Shown one piece after another: positions 13,310 through 24,345 of a stretch of DNA of 64,000 nt. A model generated the notes under the pieces. That model saw only the letters and a list, made by a program, of their open reading frames with translations, was not told the DNA's origin and did no database searches. Both the position numbers and the translations under genes were made by a program. Source of the DNA: Siphonodentalium dalli. Its lineage: Eukaryota; Mollusca; Scaphopoda; Gadilida; Siphonodentaliidae. Position 1 is the stretch's first letter. Every line of letters begins with the position of its first letter. The stretch lies in assembly GCA_032622095.1 (NCBI GenBank), contig CP136065.1, forward strand, positions 205,138,151 through 205,202,150, written 5' to 3'.

Positions 13310-13724
13310 AACATAAAGGTACGCAGTCCGATTCGATGGTCCCTATATAATCAGATTCCAACAACACAAAGAACATTTTTAGAAATTCCGCTTCAGTTGT
13401 CAGAATCGATTAATTGCCCAAAAATAATGCTAACCACTGTCAACTATAGTATAAAATTGCCCGAAACGTGTTATTTATCAACATGTTGTTCGACGAAATT
13501 TGGCCTTATTATCAACATAAAGCCTCATGAATTTAGAGTTATTCATCTTCATCTTTGTCCGAGACCGTCGGCTCATCGACTGTGAAAACGAATAGATTTG
13601 AAAATCGATATCTAATAACTCTGAGCTTTGATATGTGGGTTCCTCGACTCGAATCGAATATTTTTTACCCCCGAATCCAAATAAATAGAAATTGAGGGGC
13701 GATTAATCGGATTATGCATCTTTA
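13310..13724. mobile_element. TTAA-ended MITE family P6, reverse copy
   Basis: The ends AAAGGTACGCAGTCCGATTC and AATCGGATTATGCATC are imperfect inverted repeats; the right end is followed by TTTAA. The body includes CAACATGTTGTTCGACGAAA. Homologous copies lie at 5445-5720, 7120-7390, 14622-15640 (interrupted) and 35799-36242. Confidence 0.6.
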
Positions 13725-13898
13725 AACACATCAAGATGTATGAGACTGGATTACATCAACATATGTGAATTTTGGCTAAGATATAATCAATCTTGGAACA
13801 AGTTGATGCTATAAAAGCAGCGCGCACCAGCCTTTTTGTTGAATCCTGAATACAGGTTAAAATGGGCATGCATAACCCGAGTACCAGTTAGCAGAGGG

Positions 13899-14456
13899 AT
13901 AAGATTAGATAAGATAAGATTTTAATGCAAAATACACCCAAATGGGCGGTTGCAAACATGCATAAAATACATATAATTTGACAAAAAGTAACTATATATA
14001 ATTGATGAGTAACATATATGCATATACACGTACAATGTAGTTTCCTAACGAATTTCTTTTTTCTCTTTTCATCAGTTATAAATTATCAATTGACTAGCTG
14101 TTATTGGAATCCCGAGCGGTGAAGAAAGACCGGATCATGTCACATATAACATTAATGGTTGGTTTGTGTTCATTCTTCATAATAAATCTAAATTTCTCAT
14201 AATTCGTCATATCTGAAAAATGTGGGAACTCTGTGATTATGTCCCTAAAATATGTATCGCGCATACTTTTGTAGGCTCTACATTCTAATATAAAATGGTA
14301 TTCTGTTTCAATTTGTTTACATTTACAAAAAGTACATAATCTTTCTTTAATCCTGCGTACCACTAATTTATGAAATTGTAAAATAACGTAGGCAATATAC
14401 TTCTTAGTTAATACATGTTTCCCATATGAGGTGAAGGCCCCAGTTTGAGATTTCAT
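13899..14456 (-). mobile_element. LINE 3' fragment with TCTTA-type tail
   Basis: The minus strand at 14360-14094 encodes RRIKERLCTFCKCKQIETEY followed by HFILEC and RDTYF, the C-x2-C...H-x4-C tail of LINE ORF2. An ATTAAA signal at 13926-13921 precedes a TCTTA repeat at 13920-13899. The part above 14365 belongs to another repeat (the LINE-like inverted-dimer family also seen at 2.6 kb). The non-coding tail has a stretch (CCGCCC..GGGTGTATT) shared with the element at 14837-15412. Confidence 0.7.
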
Positions 14457-14621
14457 GATTTAGCCGACTTTTGTGAGCCGATTTTGCGACAAACATTGTA
14501 TTAATCACCCGGGGAAAAATATATTGATGTAAGCTGCGCAAACTTAAATTAATTACAAATGTAGCCTAATTTATGCAATCCCGGTGTGGGACTTCCCACA
14601 TTATTAAGCAACAGGCATTAA

Positions 14622-15640
14622 AGATGCATAATCCGAATTAACGCTCGCAAATTACTATTTCCTTGGCTTTGCTGGGCTTTGGGGGTAATAAATATTGGAT
14701 TCGAGTCGAGGAGCCCGCCCAACAAAGCCCAGAGTGATAAGATATCTATTATTTTTCACCACCGATAATATTAAGTGGCTCAGTAAACAGTCCACGAGAA
14801 GACTGTCTCTGACCAAATTGCGGATGAAGATGGATAACTCTTAAAGAAAAATGGTATGAATAAATTAAGAACGTATCGTTGTTTCAAAGAACAATATGAA
14901 ATTGAACCATACTTACTCCAAATTACTAATTTTTATACGAGATCGTGTTTCAGTAAGCTTAGAGTAAGCAATCATAAGTTGCAGGTAGAGGTTGGGCGAC
15001 ACGCTCAGCCAAAAATACCTTACGAGAAACGCATATGTAAAAAATGTGAAGCAAATGAAATTGAAACGGAAGAACACTTTATAATGAGATGTGAAAAACA
15101 TAACCATTTGCGGAAGAGATTTTTCACTGAAATAGGAGTTCACCAACCAATTTTCGTAAACTTTGATGAAATAGAAAAGTTCATATTCCTCATGAAGGCT
15201 GAACACCCGAGTATATGCAATCTGATCTGTAACATGGTTCGGCAGTTTTCCGCAAATAAATGAGAATATAGTGTTGAGTTACAAATACATGTTATATATA
15301 TATTTTATATGAAATTGTCTTGACTTGTGTTTAAATTATCTGTATTATGACAACTGCCCCGCTGGGTGTATTATGTCAATAAAAATGTTATGTTATGTTA
15401 TGTTATGTTATGTGGCTTTTTTTGTGTCAGATATTTGAGAAAGCGGCAAAATTTAGTTGAAGAAAATGTTGATGAATAACATGTTTTGGGCAATTTTATA
15501 CTATATTGACTGTGGTTAGCAATATTTTTGGGCAATTACTCGATTCTGATAACTGAAGCGGCATTTAAAAAAATGTTGTTGTTGTTGTTGTTGGAATCTG
15601 ATGATACGGGGACCATCCAATCGGATTGAGTACCTTTAAC
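14622..15640. mobile_element. TTAA-ended MITE family P6, copy split by a LINE
   Basis: Sequence 14622-14836 and 15413-15640 are the left and right parts of one family member; the join predicted from 5500-5520 (ATAACTCTAAAATCAAG then TGGCTTTTT) is interrupted by the LINE fragment 14837-15412. Confidence 0.65.
14837..15412 (+). mobile_element. LINE 3' fragment with TTATG tail, nested in a MITE
   Basis: The region 14856-15263 encodes 135 residues of a LINE ORF2 C-terminus: SKLRVSNHKLQVEVGRH, KRICKKCEANEIETEEHFIM, then RCEKH, an R-x-C-x2-C...H-x3-C arrangement. After the TGA, AATAAA at 15378-15383 is followed by five TTATG units ending at 15412. The left and right flanks (14622-14836 and 15413-15640) are the two halves of a TTAA-type MITE, so this copy is a 5'-truncated insertion. 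The domain is intact, suggesting it is the youngest LINE copy here. Confidence 0.8.
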
Positions 15641-15865
15641 TAAGGAATGTAATACAATACAGTATCTGTTCAATATTTAAAGTTCCCCGTCATATTGGTC
15701 AAAACATTTTTAAAATCCAAGGCTTTAAACTGCATGGTGTAATACAATCTCTACGGGCATATAAGAAAAGTTGAGATTCATGCCATGATCAATATATATA
15801 TCAACACATTGAACATGTGGGAATTCAACTGACTGTCCACATTTGTCGCAAATCGGTATGTGTAA

Positions 15866-17590
15866 GGGTGGATACACACATGCATGTAATCTCTGTAAAT
15901 ATCGTGTATTTGGCGTTTTACATGGATCATACAGACCATGTAATATGTGTCTGCTGATAACCCAATCATTGCGGCTATGTTTGACCACAGTGAGTAACGC
16001 TCTGAACGTGTAGAGTGTCGTTGGCTGGACGAAGTCGTCAGGCCGCTTAAAATAATTGTTCGCGCGATAACCCAAATGTTGGACGTTCTGTTTAAATCAT
16101 TGTCAGTCTTCTCTTGGTTGTATACCAGTGATGGTCCCAGGATTTCCACAATGCAGGGGCTATATTATACCGGAAGCTACCGGACTGACCATTACATATT
16201 TCATCGACCGGAGGGGGGGGGGCATGCAGCAACATGAGGCCTACCCCCCTGAAGCCACGAAGCCACTCCTGATTTGTAAATATTGTAGTTGACAGTCATA
16301 TCTGCCGTGCCTGTTTGCTACGAGTGATTAATCTCATATGCAGCAATTGATGCTATTCATATAATTATGAACATATTATTACAGCTTTAAATTTGAAGGT
16401 ATACAGGGTGGTGTTGCTGCATGTGTGGCTTCATTCGGGAAAAGGGTTGTCCAGATACGAGTCCACAACTACGTCACCTTTCCTCTCTTGTGTTATATAC
16501 ACACAATTTACAACTATGGAATATTTAAGTAAAACATTATGTTTTACATTCTTGCCCAGATAATCCCGGCGGATACATTCAACTAAATCCCTTAGTTATT
16601 CGAAACTTTCGAGAACCAGCCCCCTCCCCCAATCATGGATTATAGTCCAAAATGTGATAATTCAAGCCTGTACAGGCTAAAATGGTGACAGTTAGGAACT
16701 TGTTCATCCTTTGGCCTGAGAAACATATACTGCTCTGTAAATTCTGGATTAAAATGGGGGGGGGGGGGGTGACTCTTTTTTCTTTCAACGTTGTACCTGC
16801 ATTAATGTTCTTGGCGCTGTAATGGATATATGCAAATAAATCCCAATTGAAAGTTATCACATGAGCTCGCCCTCAAATTATCCGAGCAATCTCAACAAAC
16901 TGGTATTGTCTGTCTTAATGTTCCAATGCCTGTATTCAATGCATGAGAGCACCATTTCGGATTATTAAAATTTGAACTGAGGCCATGCATAGTCGAGGAA
17001 CAAATATCCTTATCCTGACTCGATTCGGCGTTGTCCGATTAGGCTAAATCACTTTATAACATGGAATTCACCATGTATGAGTTAGTTGATTGCCATGTGT
17101 ATTAATATAGCACTTCCAAAATGTGGAGCCAGAAAGCCGCTCGGGTTCTGCTGGACGAGATCAAATTGGGAGTCAGTGTGTGTGGCATTAAACACTCATG
17201 TATCACAATCGTCCTAAAATAGCTTCAAAAGTCTACACATTTATTTTTATTTTGGATGACCCTGTTTCCAAGAAATGACGAGAAACAAATCAAGTATAAA
17301 ATCGACAGACTCAAATCCACTTTTCGAAATGAACTAAAACTCGTGAAAAACAGCAACATGTATCAGACAGGATTTATTCATTTCGGCACCCATGAAAAAA
17401 GACATGTTTATGACTGGCCTGAAATCTCTTGATAACAGTTAGTTTGATTTTGGCTTATAACCACTCACCGGTCTCGCCTGTTGAAATGGAACGATCGCGC
17501 GCAGGCGATTAATGCTATCAGTGATTGGTGTGACCATGTAAAATACATGTATTTTACATACAGACATTACATGCATGTGTGTATCCACCC
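15866..17590. mobile_element. PIF/Harbinger-like non-autonomous element, long copy
   Basis: Same ends as 367-1165 (GGGTGGATACACACATGCAT inward from both sides), again flanked by TAA (15863-15865, 17591-17593). Internal blocks match the short copy, for example CTTAAAATAATTGTTCG near 16045, ATACATTCAACTAAATCC near 16573 and ATCAGTGATTGGTGTGACC near 17518. The extra length is internal, so the short copy may be a deletion derivative or this one may carry insertions. No transposase frame is recognisable. Confidence 0.75.
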
Positions 17591-18202
17591 TAAGCACGAC
17601 GATGAGTGATATAATATGTTAGATTTGTTTCATTGTCCAACAGAAAGAAAGGACGCTGCCATGGACAAGTATGGGCATCGGTGGCACAAGCCAATCGTAA
17701 GATGAAAGCATCGGTGGCTCAAGGCAATCCTAAGATGAAACCATCGGTGGCTCAAGCCAATATAAGATGAAAGCACCAAGTCTTGTAAAAATTCATGTAT
17801 TTAAAAAAAAAACACGTGGTTTGGTTGTGATCAGAACCACCCGTTTATCATTTCGGACTTTCGAGGTATGTGCATCTTGCATGTGTTTATGATCACTGCT
17901 TGAGATACGAGCACATCAATCGCCCCCTCCCCCCTGTGCATCCCTACGACTATTTCCCTCTGAATGAATATAGCCGCATGCGATGATTATAACATCGGAA
18001 TACCAGTGGTGTATTCTGTTATAGAGGGGTTGTTTGATACATGTATTCCTTGACACAATGTCGAGGACACAGGACTATCGGTCGAGTTCGAAGACAATAT
18101 TTTGTTTTGTCTGTCTGGTCAGCCCATATGTAATTAGGGCTCTGATTGATTCTCTCGCGTCGGTAACGCTTCCGGGGGGACGTTAGCGTAGCCTGATTAC
18201 GC

Positions 18203-18412
18203 ATAAATACAGACTCAGGTGACCCTTTACTTGCCCTATAAATACAGACTCAGATGACCCTTTACTTGCCCTATAAATACAGACTCAGATGACCCTTTAC
18301 TTGCCCTATAAATACAGACTCAGATGACCCTTTACTTGCCCTATAAATACAGACTCAGATGACCCTTTACTTGCCCTATAAATACAGACTCAGATGACCC
18401 TTTACTTGCCCT
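18203..18412. repeat. 35-bp tandem array, six copies
   Basis: Six near-identical units beginning ATAAATACAGACTCAGATGA at 18203, 18238, 18273, 18308, 18343 and 18378. Only the first has a substitution (CAGGTGA). Confidence 0.95.
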
Positions 18413-18491
18413 GTTTATGGTGCATTCTAAGGATCGCAGCTCGACGAGAGATTTTATAGGACCGCATGACTAATTCGGACATGAGTTTTAA

Positions 18492-18850
18492 AGGGGTACT
18501 GTACACTAAATCCGGCCCTTTTTGGAACCATCTATTTTTATACTCAACAGAATATATGCAACAAATGAATGAATTTGAGCCATGGATGAGAGCAAAATAC
18601 ACTCATTTACCGTTTGAACGATGCAAACAACATGGTAATTATAATTGATAATTATAATGAAAATAAATTTATGACTCCAGTAATAAATTCATTTTCATTA
18701 TAATTACCATGTTGTTTGCATCGTTCATAGAGTAAATTAGTGTATTTTGCACTCATCCATGGCTCAAATTCATTCATTTGTTGCATATATTCTGTTGAGT
18801 ATAAAAGTAGATGGTCCCAAAAAGGGCCGGATTTAGTGTACAGTACCCCT
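18492..18850. mobile_element. TTAA MITE family P3, copy 1 (near-perfect foldback)
   Basis: TTAA at 18488-18491 and 18851-18854. Ends AGGGGTACTGTACACTAAAT and its inverse open two arms of about 170 bp that mirror each other, with an AT-rich centre near 18650-18690. A second copy is at 39164-39507. Confidence 0.85.
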
Positions 18851-19429
18851 TTAATATAATAATATCGTATTTTTGTCAGGCTATGAGTGGAAGCCAAGAC
18901 GATTTCCAGTTACAATAACGTTATTAAAGGTCTGTGTCTGCTTGGGGTAATTCTCGCTTTTATCACAATTATTTTTGGTTACTGCGATCGAAGTAGGTTG
19001 CTTGATACTTGATAATACGGAATTAGATGATTCGGAAATTTTCAACTTCGGAGACAGAAAATTAACTGCTTATGTCTGCATAGCGCTATGCAGCTTACCG
19101 ATTGGACCATCGAGCCTCCCACTTGACTCTTCAAACATTTGTCTTAAGCCTTCTTTACTACATGGATTCTCACACCCTGTTATAAATATATTTAGATTAA
19201 TTGAATGGATTATTATTCATCTGGAGGGGTGTTCAGGAAATGTAACCACACGACAGAAAGACGAAAAGAATATACAAGCGCAGATTCATCTTTTTATTTG
19301 GATCGAGGCGTTGCCTATAGATCATGCCATATTTACGCACGCCGCGTGTATACTAATGTACAAATTCTTGTTTCGTCTGCGCGGTTCTATTTATAGAATG
19401 TTAATTATTGGGACACATTAAAGGTTGTA

Positions 19430-19640
19430 GTGCGACCCGAGGCCGAGCCCGGTAAAAGGTGTAGTTGAGAATTTCAATTTCGTTTATTGGCGTTTACATT
19501 ATGTCAATAATGTTGATTGTTTTTTTGTGATGCCAATTACAAATAACAGAAATGAAAAAGATTATATAACTACAATCATGGGTATATAATATATGATCTT
19601 GAGCGCGTTACCATTTCTGACTATGGTTTTCTTGTTATAC
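19430..19640. repeat. Dispersed repeat, reverse copy
   Basis: Inverse of parts of 23945-24345: CCGGTAAAAGGTGTAGTTGA, TTTACATTATGTCAATAATG and GTTACCATTTCTGACTATGG are in the reverse order and orientation. Confidence 0.6.
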
Positions 19641-19654
19641 TATGACTATACCTG

Positions 19655-20165
19655 TGTATACGCCCGCAGAGATCATACTCCACCTGTATACAACCTGGGA
19701 ACTGTTTTATGTTGTGACAGGGAAGTGCATACCATTGGAAAACAAAACAGTGCGCATGTAATATATTTCTTAGTTATTGCCTGTTCCTTAGCAATGTACT
19801 TCTCTGTACTATAGGTGAAGGCCGCAACTCGAAATTACACGATTTAAGTGACTTTGTGGGCCATTTTGCATTGCGTCGCTTACAATTATGGAATTTCTCC
19901 CGGGCAAATAATTCATTTTTTATTGTCATATCGGCTGATAAAAGTCACAAAAAAAACATACAATCTCGAGCTGAGACCACCCTCTAATTCATGGAGTAGA
20001 TGATTGGGGAACAAGTATTAACATATAAATATATTCCCTGCCATGTTTGTTAAATGTTATAAAGTTCCCTGTCAGAACGGGTCAGAACACAGAAAAGATC
20101 CCACGTTTTGTACTGTTGGAATATGATATCTACGAGCGAGCCACAATAGAAATTCATGGTTTCAC
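19655..20165. repeat. Foldback repeat, LINE-like inverted dimer family, copy 4
   Basis: Diverged copy of the 2553-3120 family. The left arm holds GCAGAGATCATACTCCACC and the right arm near 20110-20160 holds GGAATATGATATCTACGAG and GAAATTCATGG. A partial right-arm copy at 22795-22861 was the target of a SINE insertion. Confidence 0.55.
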
Positions 20166-20479
20166 TGCTGTACTTAATTGTCATTTAATTATGTTACCTT
20201 CATCTTTCGGGAAAGACATAACCTTTTTTGTTCACCCCGGCACACAGTAATAGTTGACCATTTTATTTTAAATTTACTAACTATAACTATCGTATTTAAA
20301 TTGGTACCGAGAAGCTGCGAAAAAAATACCGTAAGCTGTAAGCGTCGCCGTTTCCAACACGTCGATATATGGACCCAAGCTCCGTGCAGAGTTCGGTCCC
20401 CTGCACAAGATTACCGCTGCCCGCACCTACAAGTAAAGTGAAGAAATGTCACATTTATTTATTATAGACATTTGTAGGT

Positions 20480-20690
20480 TACAATTCATTCTGCATTATT
20501 CTGAGAAACCGAACTATCCATATTCATTTTAAATTTGTATAGATCAAGCCAGAATGAATTGTAACTGACAAAACACTTCAATAAAAAAAACTTTAGATTT
20601 AATTCAGAAAATACATACCTGCAGCGTTCAGACACAGCGTAGCGAATGGACTGAACTCTGTTTTGCAGCTTGATGTGGACCCTGCAATAC
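20480..20690. repeat. Possible LTR remnant, copy 1
   Basis: About 200 bp shared with 27625-27815, including GATCAAGCCAGAATGAATTG. In this copy the segment after the putative LTR end reads ACATACCTGCAGCGTTCAGA, a damaged version of the primer-site-like word in copy 2. Confidence 0.35.
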
Positions 20691-20716
20691 GGTGGTGCCA
20701 CCTACATGCGATGACG

Positions 20717-20833
20717 TAAGCCCCATTGATGGGAAATGTTTAGATAATAAATTATATGGTCGTTTGTTGAACTTATTATATGAACATTTCCAAAGGGAAC
20801 TACTCGTCAATGAGTATTTAGTATAGAAAGGGT
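20717..20833. repeat. Fragment of TTAA MITE family P5
   Basis: Contains the facing words GGGAAATGTTTAGATAATAA and CTTATTATATGAACATTTCC, and the end AATGAGTATTTAGTATAGAA followed by AGGGTT. Similar fragments lie near 22190-22275, 38829-38950 and 47990-48115. Confidence 0.5.
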
Positions 20834-22309
20834 TGATACTAATAAATATTCACATTCACAAAAAATTTCAACATGAGTCAACATTCATGAATCAAGCTTA
20901 AACAATCAATAACAGAATGGTTAAATGTGATCAAATATGTTTGATATGTTGTGGGTTGCTCTTGTTTTCAATCACCACAAATATATTGTATATTAATAAA
21001 GTTCCTATTGACATGAACTATATATCACCATTCATATCAGTTACCACGCTTTGATCAATTCACTTTCATCCATCCACATAATATCTCATGGAAACACAAT
21101 CTTAATCATAATCTTGAATATTTTAATCAGGATTTGGGGCTAATGTTTACAAAACCAATTATTCTTTTGATTTAGATTATAGCGTATAAAATAACACGAT
21201 TGGGCCTTGAGAAGACTAATTTGAAGTACATTTAGGATTTTGCTACCCATTTATATCAATATATTTTCGACGATTTAGATGGACACTAGAAATTACAGTA
21301 TTACAGATGGATTCTCCATCCTCTTTAGATTCTTTATTACGGATTGCATATGTCAAGTTAATAATTATGAATCGAAATTAGACATCAATCAACTGATTCA
21401 TAAATATTTCTTTCATCTCTTCGCCGCTTTCAGTTTCCGGGATTCAGCTACTTCGATTATGTTCCACATTTAAGAAGTCAGTAATGAATATATTGGCCAC
21501 CTAGCGTCGCCATCGTATCATGGATGACCGGGGAGCCGAGGCACGATACAGGTAGTGTTGTAGTCGAGTCAAAACAAGGTTTCAATTAGACAAAATGTCT
21601 ATATAAATTGTTTTAACTTTTTTCGAAGCAGTGCACATTTCAAAAGGTCGAGATCTGTGTGCAACTTTTCTTAAATAGCCTATTCTATTGCGAGTACCCA
21701 AAATGAAACATTTCGCGAATATAACGATGGCCATAGTATTATGTTATCCAAAAATAACAACAAATGACAGAACTCTGGGCACAAGTATGAAAATAGGAAG
21801 ATTCATTTGCAACCAAAATCAAGATGGCGTCAAAGATGGCCGACAACAAAGCGAATCGGCAGGTGATTTTTCGACCGATCCAATTGTCACACCATGCTGC
21901 CACAATCATGATTGAAACCTAATTGCTATACTGCAACGATATATAGGACAAAAGATACACATGGATTAAATAGTCTACAACTCTCGTTATTAACAACACA
22001 AAATATTAAAGCGACCTTTATCGCCAGCAGTTTTGGCGATGAAATTATATTCTAGAGTAAATACATGTATATATAGGAATTCCGAAGCTGCGAGAAGCTG
22101 CGAATAATCGATTTTAAAATTGTCTAGCCCAGAGAATCCAAATAATTAAACAATGAGAATTGTTAACCATGTCTATACTAAATCATCATTGATGAGTAGT
22201 TATCCAACAGGAAATGCTCAGACCATATGTCGTTTGTTGAACTTATTATCTGAACATCTCCCTCAATAACTATGGCGCCTTAATTATCTGTCGTCTGCTT
22301 GAATCACAT

Positions 22310-22600
22310 TAAAGCCACATGGCGGTTTGCGCTCCAATATACACATAATATTATTCGCTTTTGAATTTTTCTCATTATCGAAATATGTCGATAAATATCT
22401 TAACTACCTTTCTACGAGCATTATGTAACCCAAAAAGACGCATTGAAGTAATGAAAAATACAACTGTGAATACGGTGTTTGGGTCCCAAACAAAAAAAAC
22501 CGCCATTTGCGCGACATTGAACAGAAAAGAGCGTTCCGTGGTAGTCTGTTCCTGATATGGTAGCAATAAAGAGCGTTTGTCTGACTTCTGGCGAAAAGTT
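22310..22600. repeat. Dispersed repeat with ACATGGCGGTTTGCGCTCC end
   Basis: Shares CGCATTGAAGTAATGAAAAA, GGTGTTTGGGTCCCAAACA and ATAAAGAGCG with an inverted copy at 46125-46405 and a diverged inverted copy at 37400-37580; a short part is near 4020-4115. The end AAAGCCACATGG follows TT, so it may be another TTAA-type family. Confidence 0.55.
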
Positions 22601-22861
22601 GAAAACGTCTGAAAATTGGCTGTATCGTTGGCAAGTGTTTTTCAGAGCATACGAAGCCGATATATCAATAGTTCGTTTATTTATCGACCTATCGTGTCCG
22701 GCGCTCCAAATTAAGTAGAAAAAAAATTGGAGGTTCGAATGAGCCATGTCTGTTTAACGTCTCTTCAAATTAATAATAAACCATTCGGTCCATTCCTATG
22801 CACACTTTGTGGAATATGATCTATAAGGGCCGGTGTAGCTGGAGTAAAGATTCATGGCATG

Positions 22862-23152
22862 GGCTAGGGACCTCGGTGGCTCAGTCGGTAAGGGGTACAA
22901 CTCCAGCGCTGGCGATAAGGGTTCTAATGCGCATGTTTCCATCGTGGACTTTGTAACTCGATCGTTATCGGGTGGAGTAGCCAGTTACTCGCCGATGGCC
23001 TGTGGTTTGCCGCACATGGTCGACGAGTTTATTAGCCATTGAAATCACTATTAGATTAGCCGTAAGTGTGCGGATTTCCTCCACCACTAAAACTGTCAAT
23101 GTCGTGATATGGCCTTTGTTGCTGAAAGCGAAAATAAACCCCAATCAATCAA
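22862..23152 (+). mobile_element. tRNA-derived SINE with (AATC)n tail
   Basis: The head resembles a tRNA gene: an A-box-like TGGCTCAGTCGG at 22877-22888 and a degenerate B box GGTTCTAATGC at 22920-22930. The tail ends CCAATCAATCAATCA. TCATGGCATG (22852-22861) and TCATGACATG (23153-23162) form a 10-bp duplication with one mismatch. It inserted into the right arm of the LINE-like foldback repeat. The damaged B box suggests it is no longer transcribed well by Pol III. Confidence 0.8.
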
Positions 23153-23342
23153 TCATGACATGCTCTAAGAGATAGCCAAGCTTATGAATGAGAATGATAG
23201 ACCCGTTGTCACCAATTACCTATGAATGATTCATCATGGGTACAACAGTGTGATTTATTTCCACACACATCCGCCCTCCCTTTTTGAATTACCATGTACG
23301 TTCCTTGCGAGAATCCAATAAGCCAGCCTTAACCCTTTACCC

Positions 23343-23778
23343 AACAGAACGGCCCTGTGCCAATGCATTCTCTTATATATGCGAGTCGACCATAGGTCGC
23401 CTCGCATATAAGAGAATGCAATTGGCCTAACAATTTTTTACAATTTTAATAATTTTTTCTTGTATTCTTTAACAATTTTATAATTTAACCCATACAGAGC
23501 CCCAGACAAACATGAGCAGACGACACTCTTCTATATGCTTCTATATATGTGTGGGGCTCCCTGCAGGGTAATGGATGTTTTTTATTTTATGTCCTAAAAA
23601 TTGTAAGAAACATTTATTTAAAAAAAAATGATAAAAAATTGTTAGGCCAATGCATTCTCTTATATATGCGAGGCGACCTATGGTCGACTCGCATATATAA
23701 GATAATGCATTGGCACAGGGTATTTTAGGCTGTTGAAGCTTTATTTGGGCGTTTTTGGCCGTTTTGTTGGGTAAAGGG
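23343..23778. mobile_element. TTAA MITE family P1, copy 2
   Basis: Bounded by TTAA at 23339-23342 and 23779-23782. Its centre contains AGAGCCCCAGACAAACATGA and an extra hairpin, shared with the copy at 52744-53191, which defines a subtype distinct from the 1482, 51559 and 57556 copies. Relative to those it is inserted in the opposite orientation. Confidence 0.8.
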
Positions 23779-23944
23779 TTAAGGAAGAAACTCGATTTGG
23801 GTGAACGTTCGGCGATGATATATGACACAAATTTCGATCTTCTTCATGCTGTCTTGCATGTTATATGACTTCACTTATCTGGCATGTTCGGAAACATATT
23901 ACGCTTAAATATAATGCCATCGCCGATAAACAAACGATAATGAT

Positions 23945-24345
23945 TCTACAACAAGAAAACCATAGTCAGAAATGGTAACGCGTTCAAGATAATATATTAT
24001 ATACCCATGATTGTAATTATAGAATATAAAATATATTGGATTCGCGAATGACCAACTCAGAATTCCGTTAAGATAACAATAACAACCAGCACCTAATTAA
24101 CGAACCGGCGGCCGACTCGGCCGTCTCCGACCACAACCATCAGTGGGCTGCAGAACGAAACATATCTATAAAAGTTGAAATATAAGACTTACAAATTATC
24201 TTTTAAATTTCTTTTATTGCTAATCAACATAGCTTGTCACAAACCAAAAATCAACATTATTGACATAATAATGTAAAGGACAATAAACGAAATTGAAATT
24301 CCCAACTACACCTTTTACCGGACTCGGCCTCCTGGTCGCGCAGTT
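23945..24345. repeat. Dispersed repeat, forward copy
   Basis: Contains AAACCATAGTCAGAAATGGT, CTCAGAATTCCGTTAAGAT, ATTGACATAATAATGTAAAG and CACCTTTTACCGGACTCGG. Its inverse lies at 19430-19640, and partial copies at 11180-11340 and 12470-12650. Class unknown. Confidence 0.6.

Noticed and set aside
18975-19421. 148-codon open frame on the plus strand
   Set aside because: Part of it is a dispersed repeat (CATCTGGAGGGGTGTTCAGG also near 47945), composition is not protein-like and no splice or start context supports it.
22862-22935. A functional tRNA gene
   Set aside because: The A box is good but the B box is degenerate, no cloverleaf acceptor pairing is evident, and the sequence continues into a SINE body with an (AATC)n tail and TSD.
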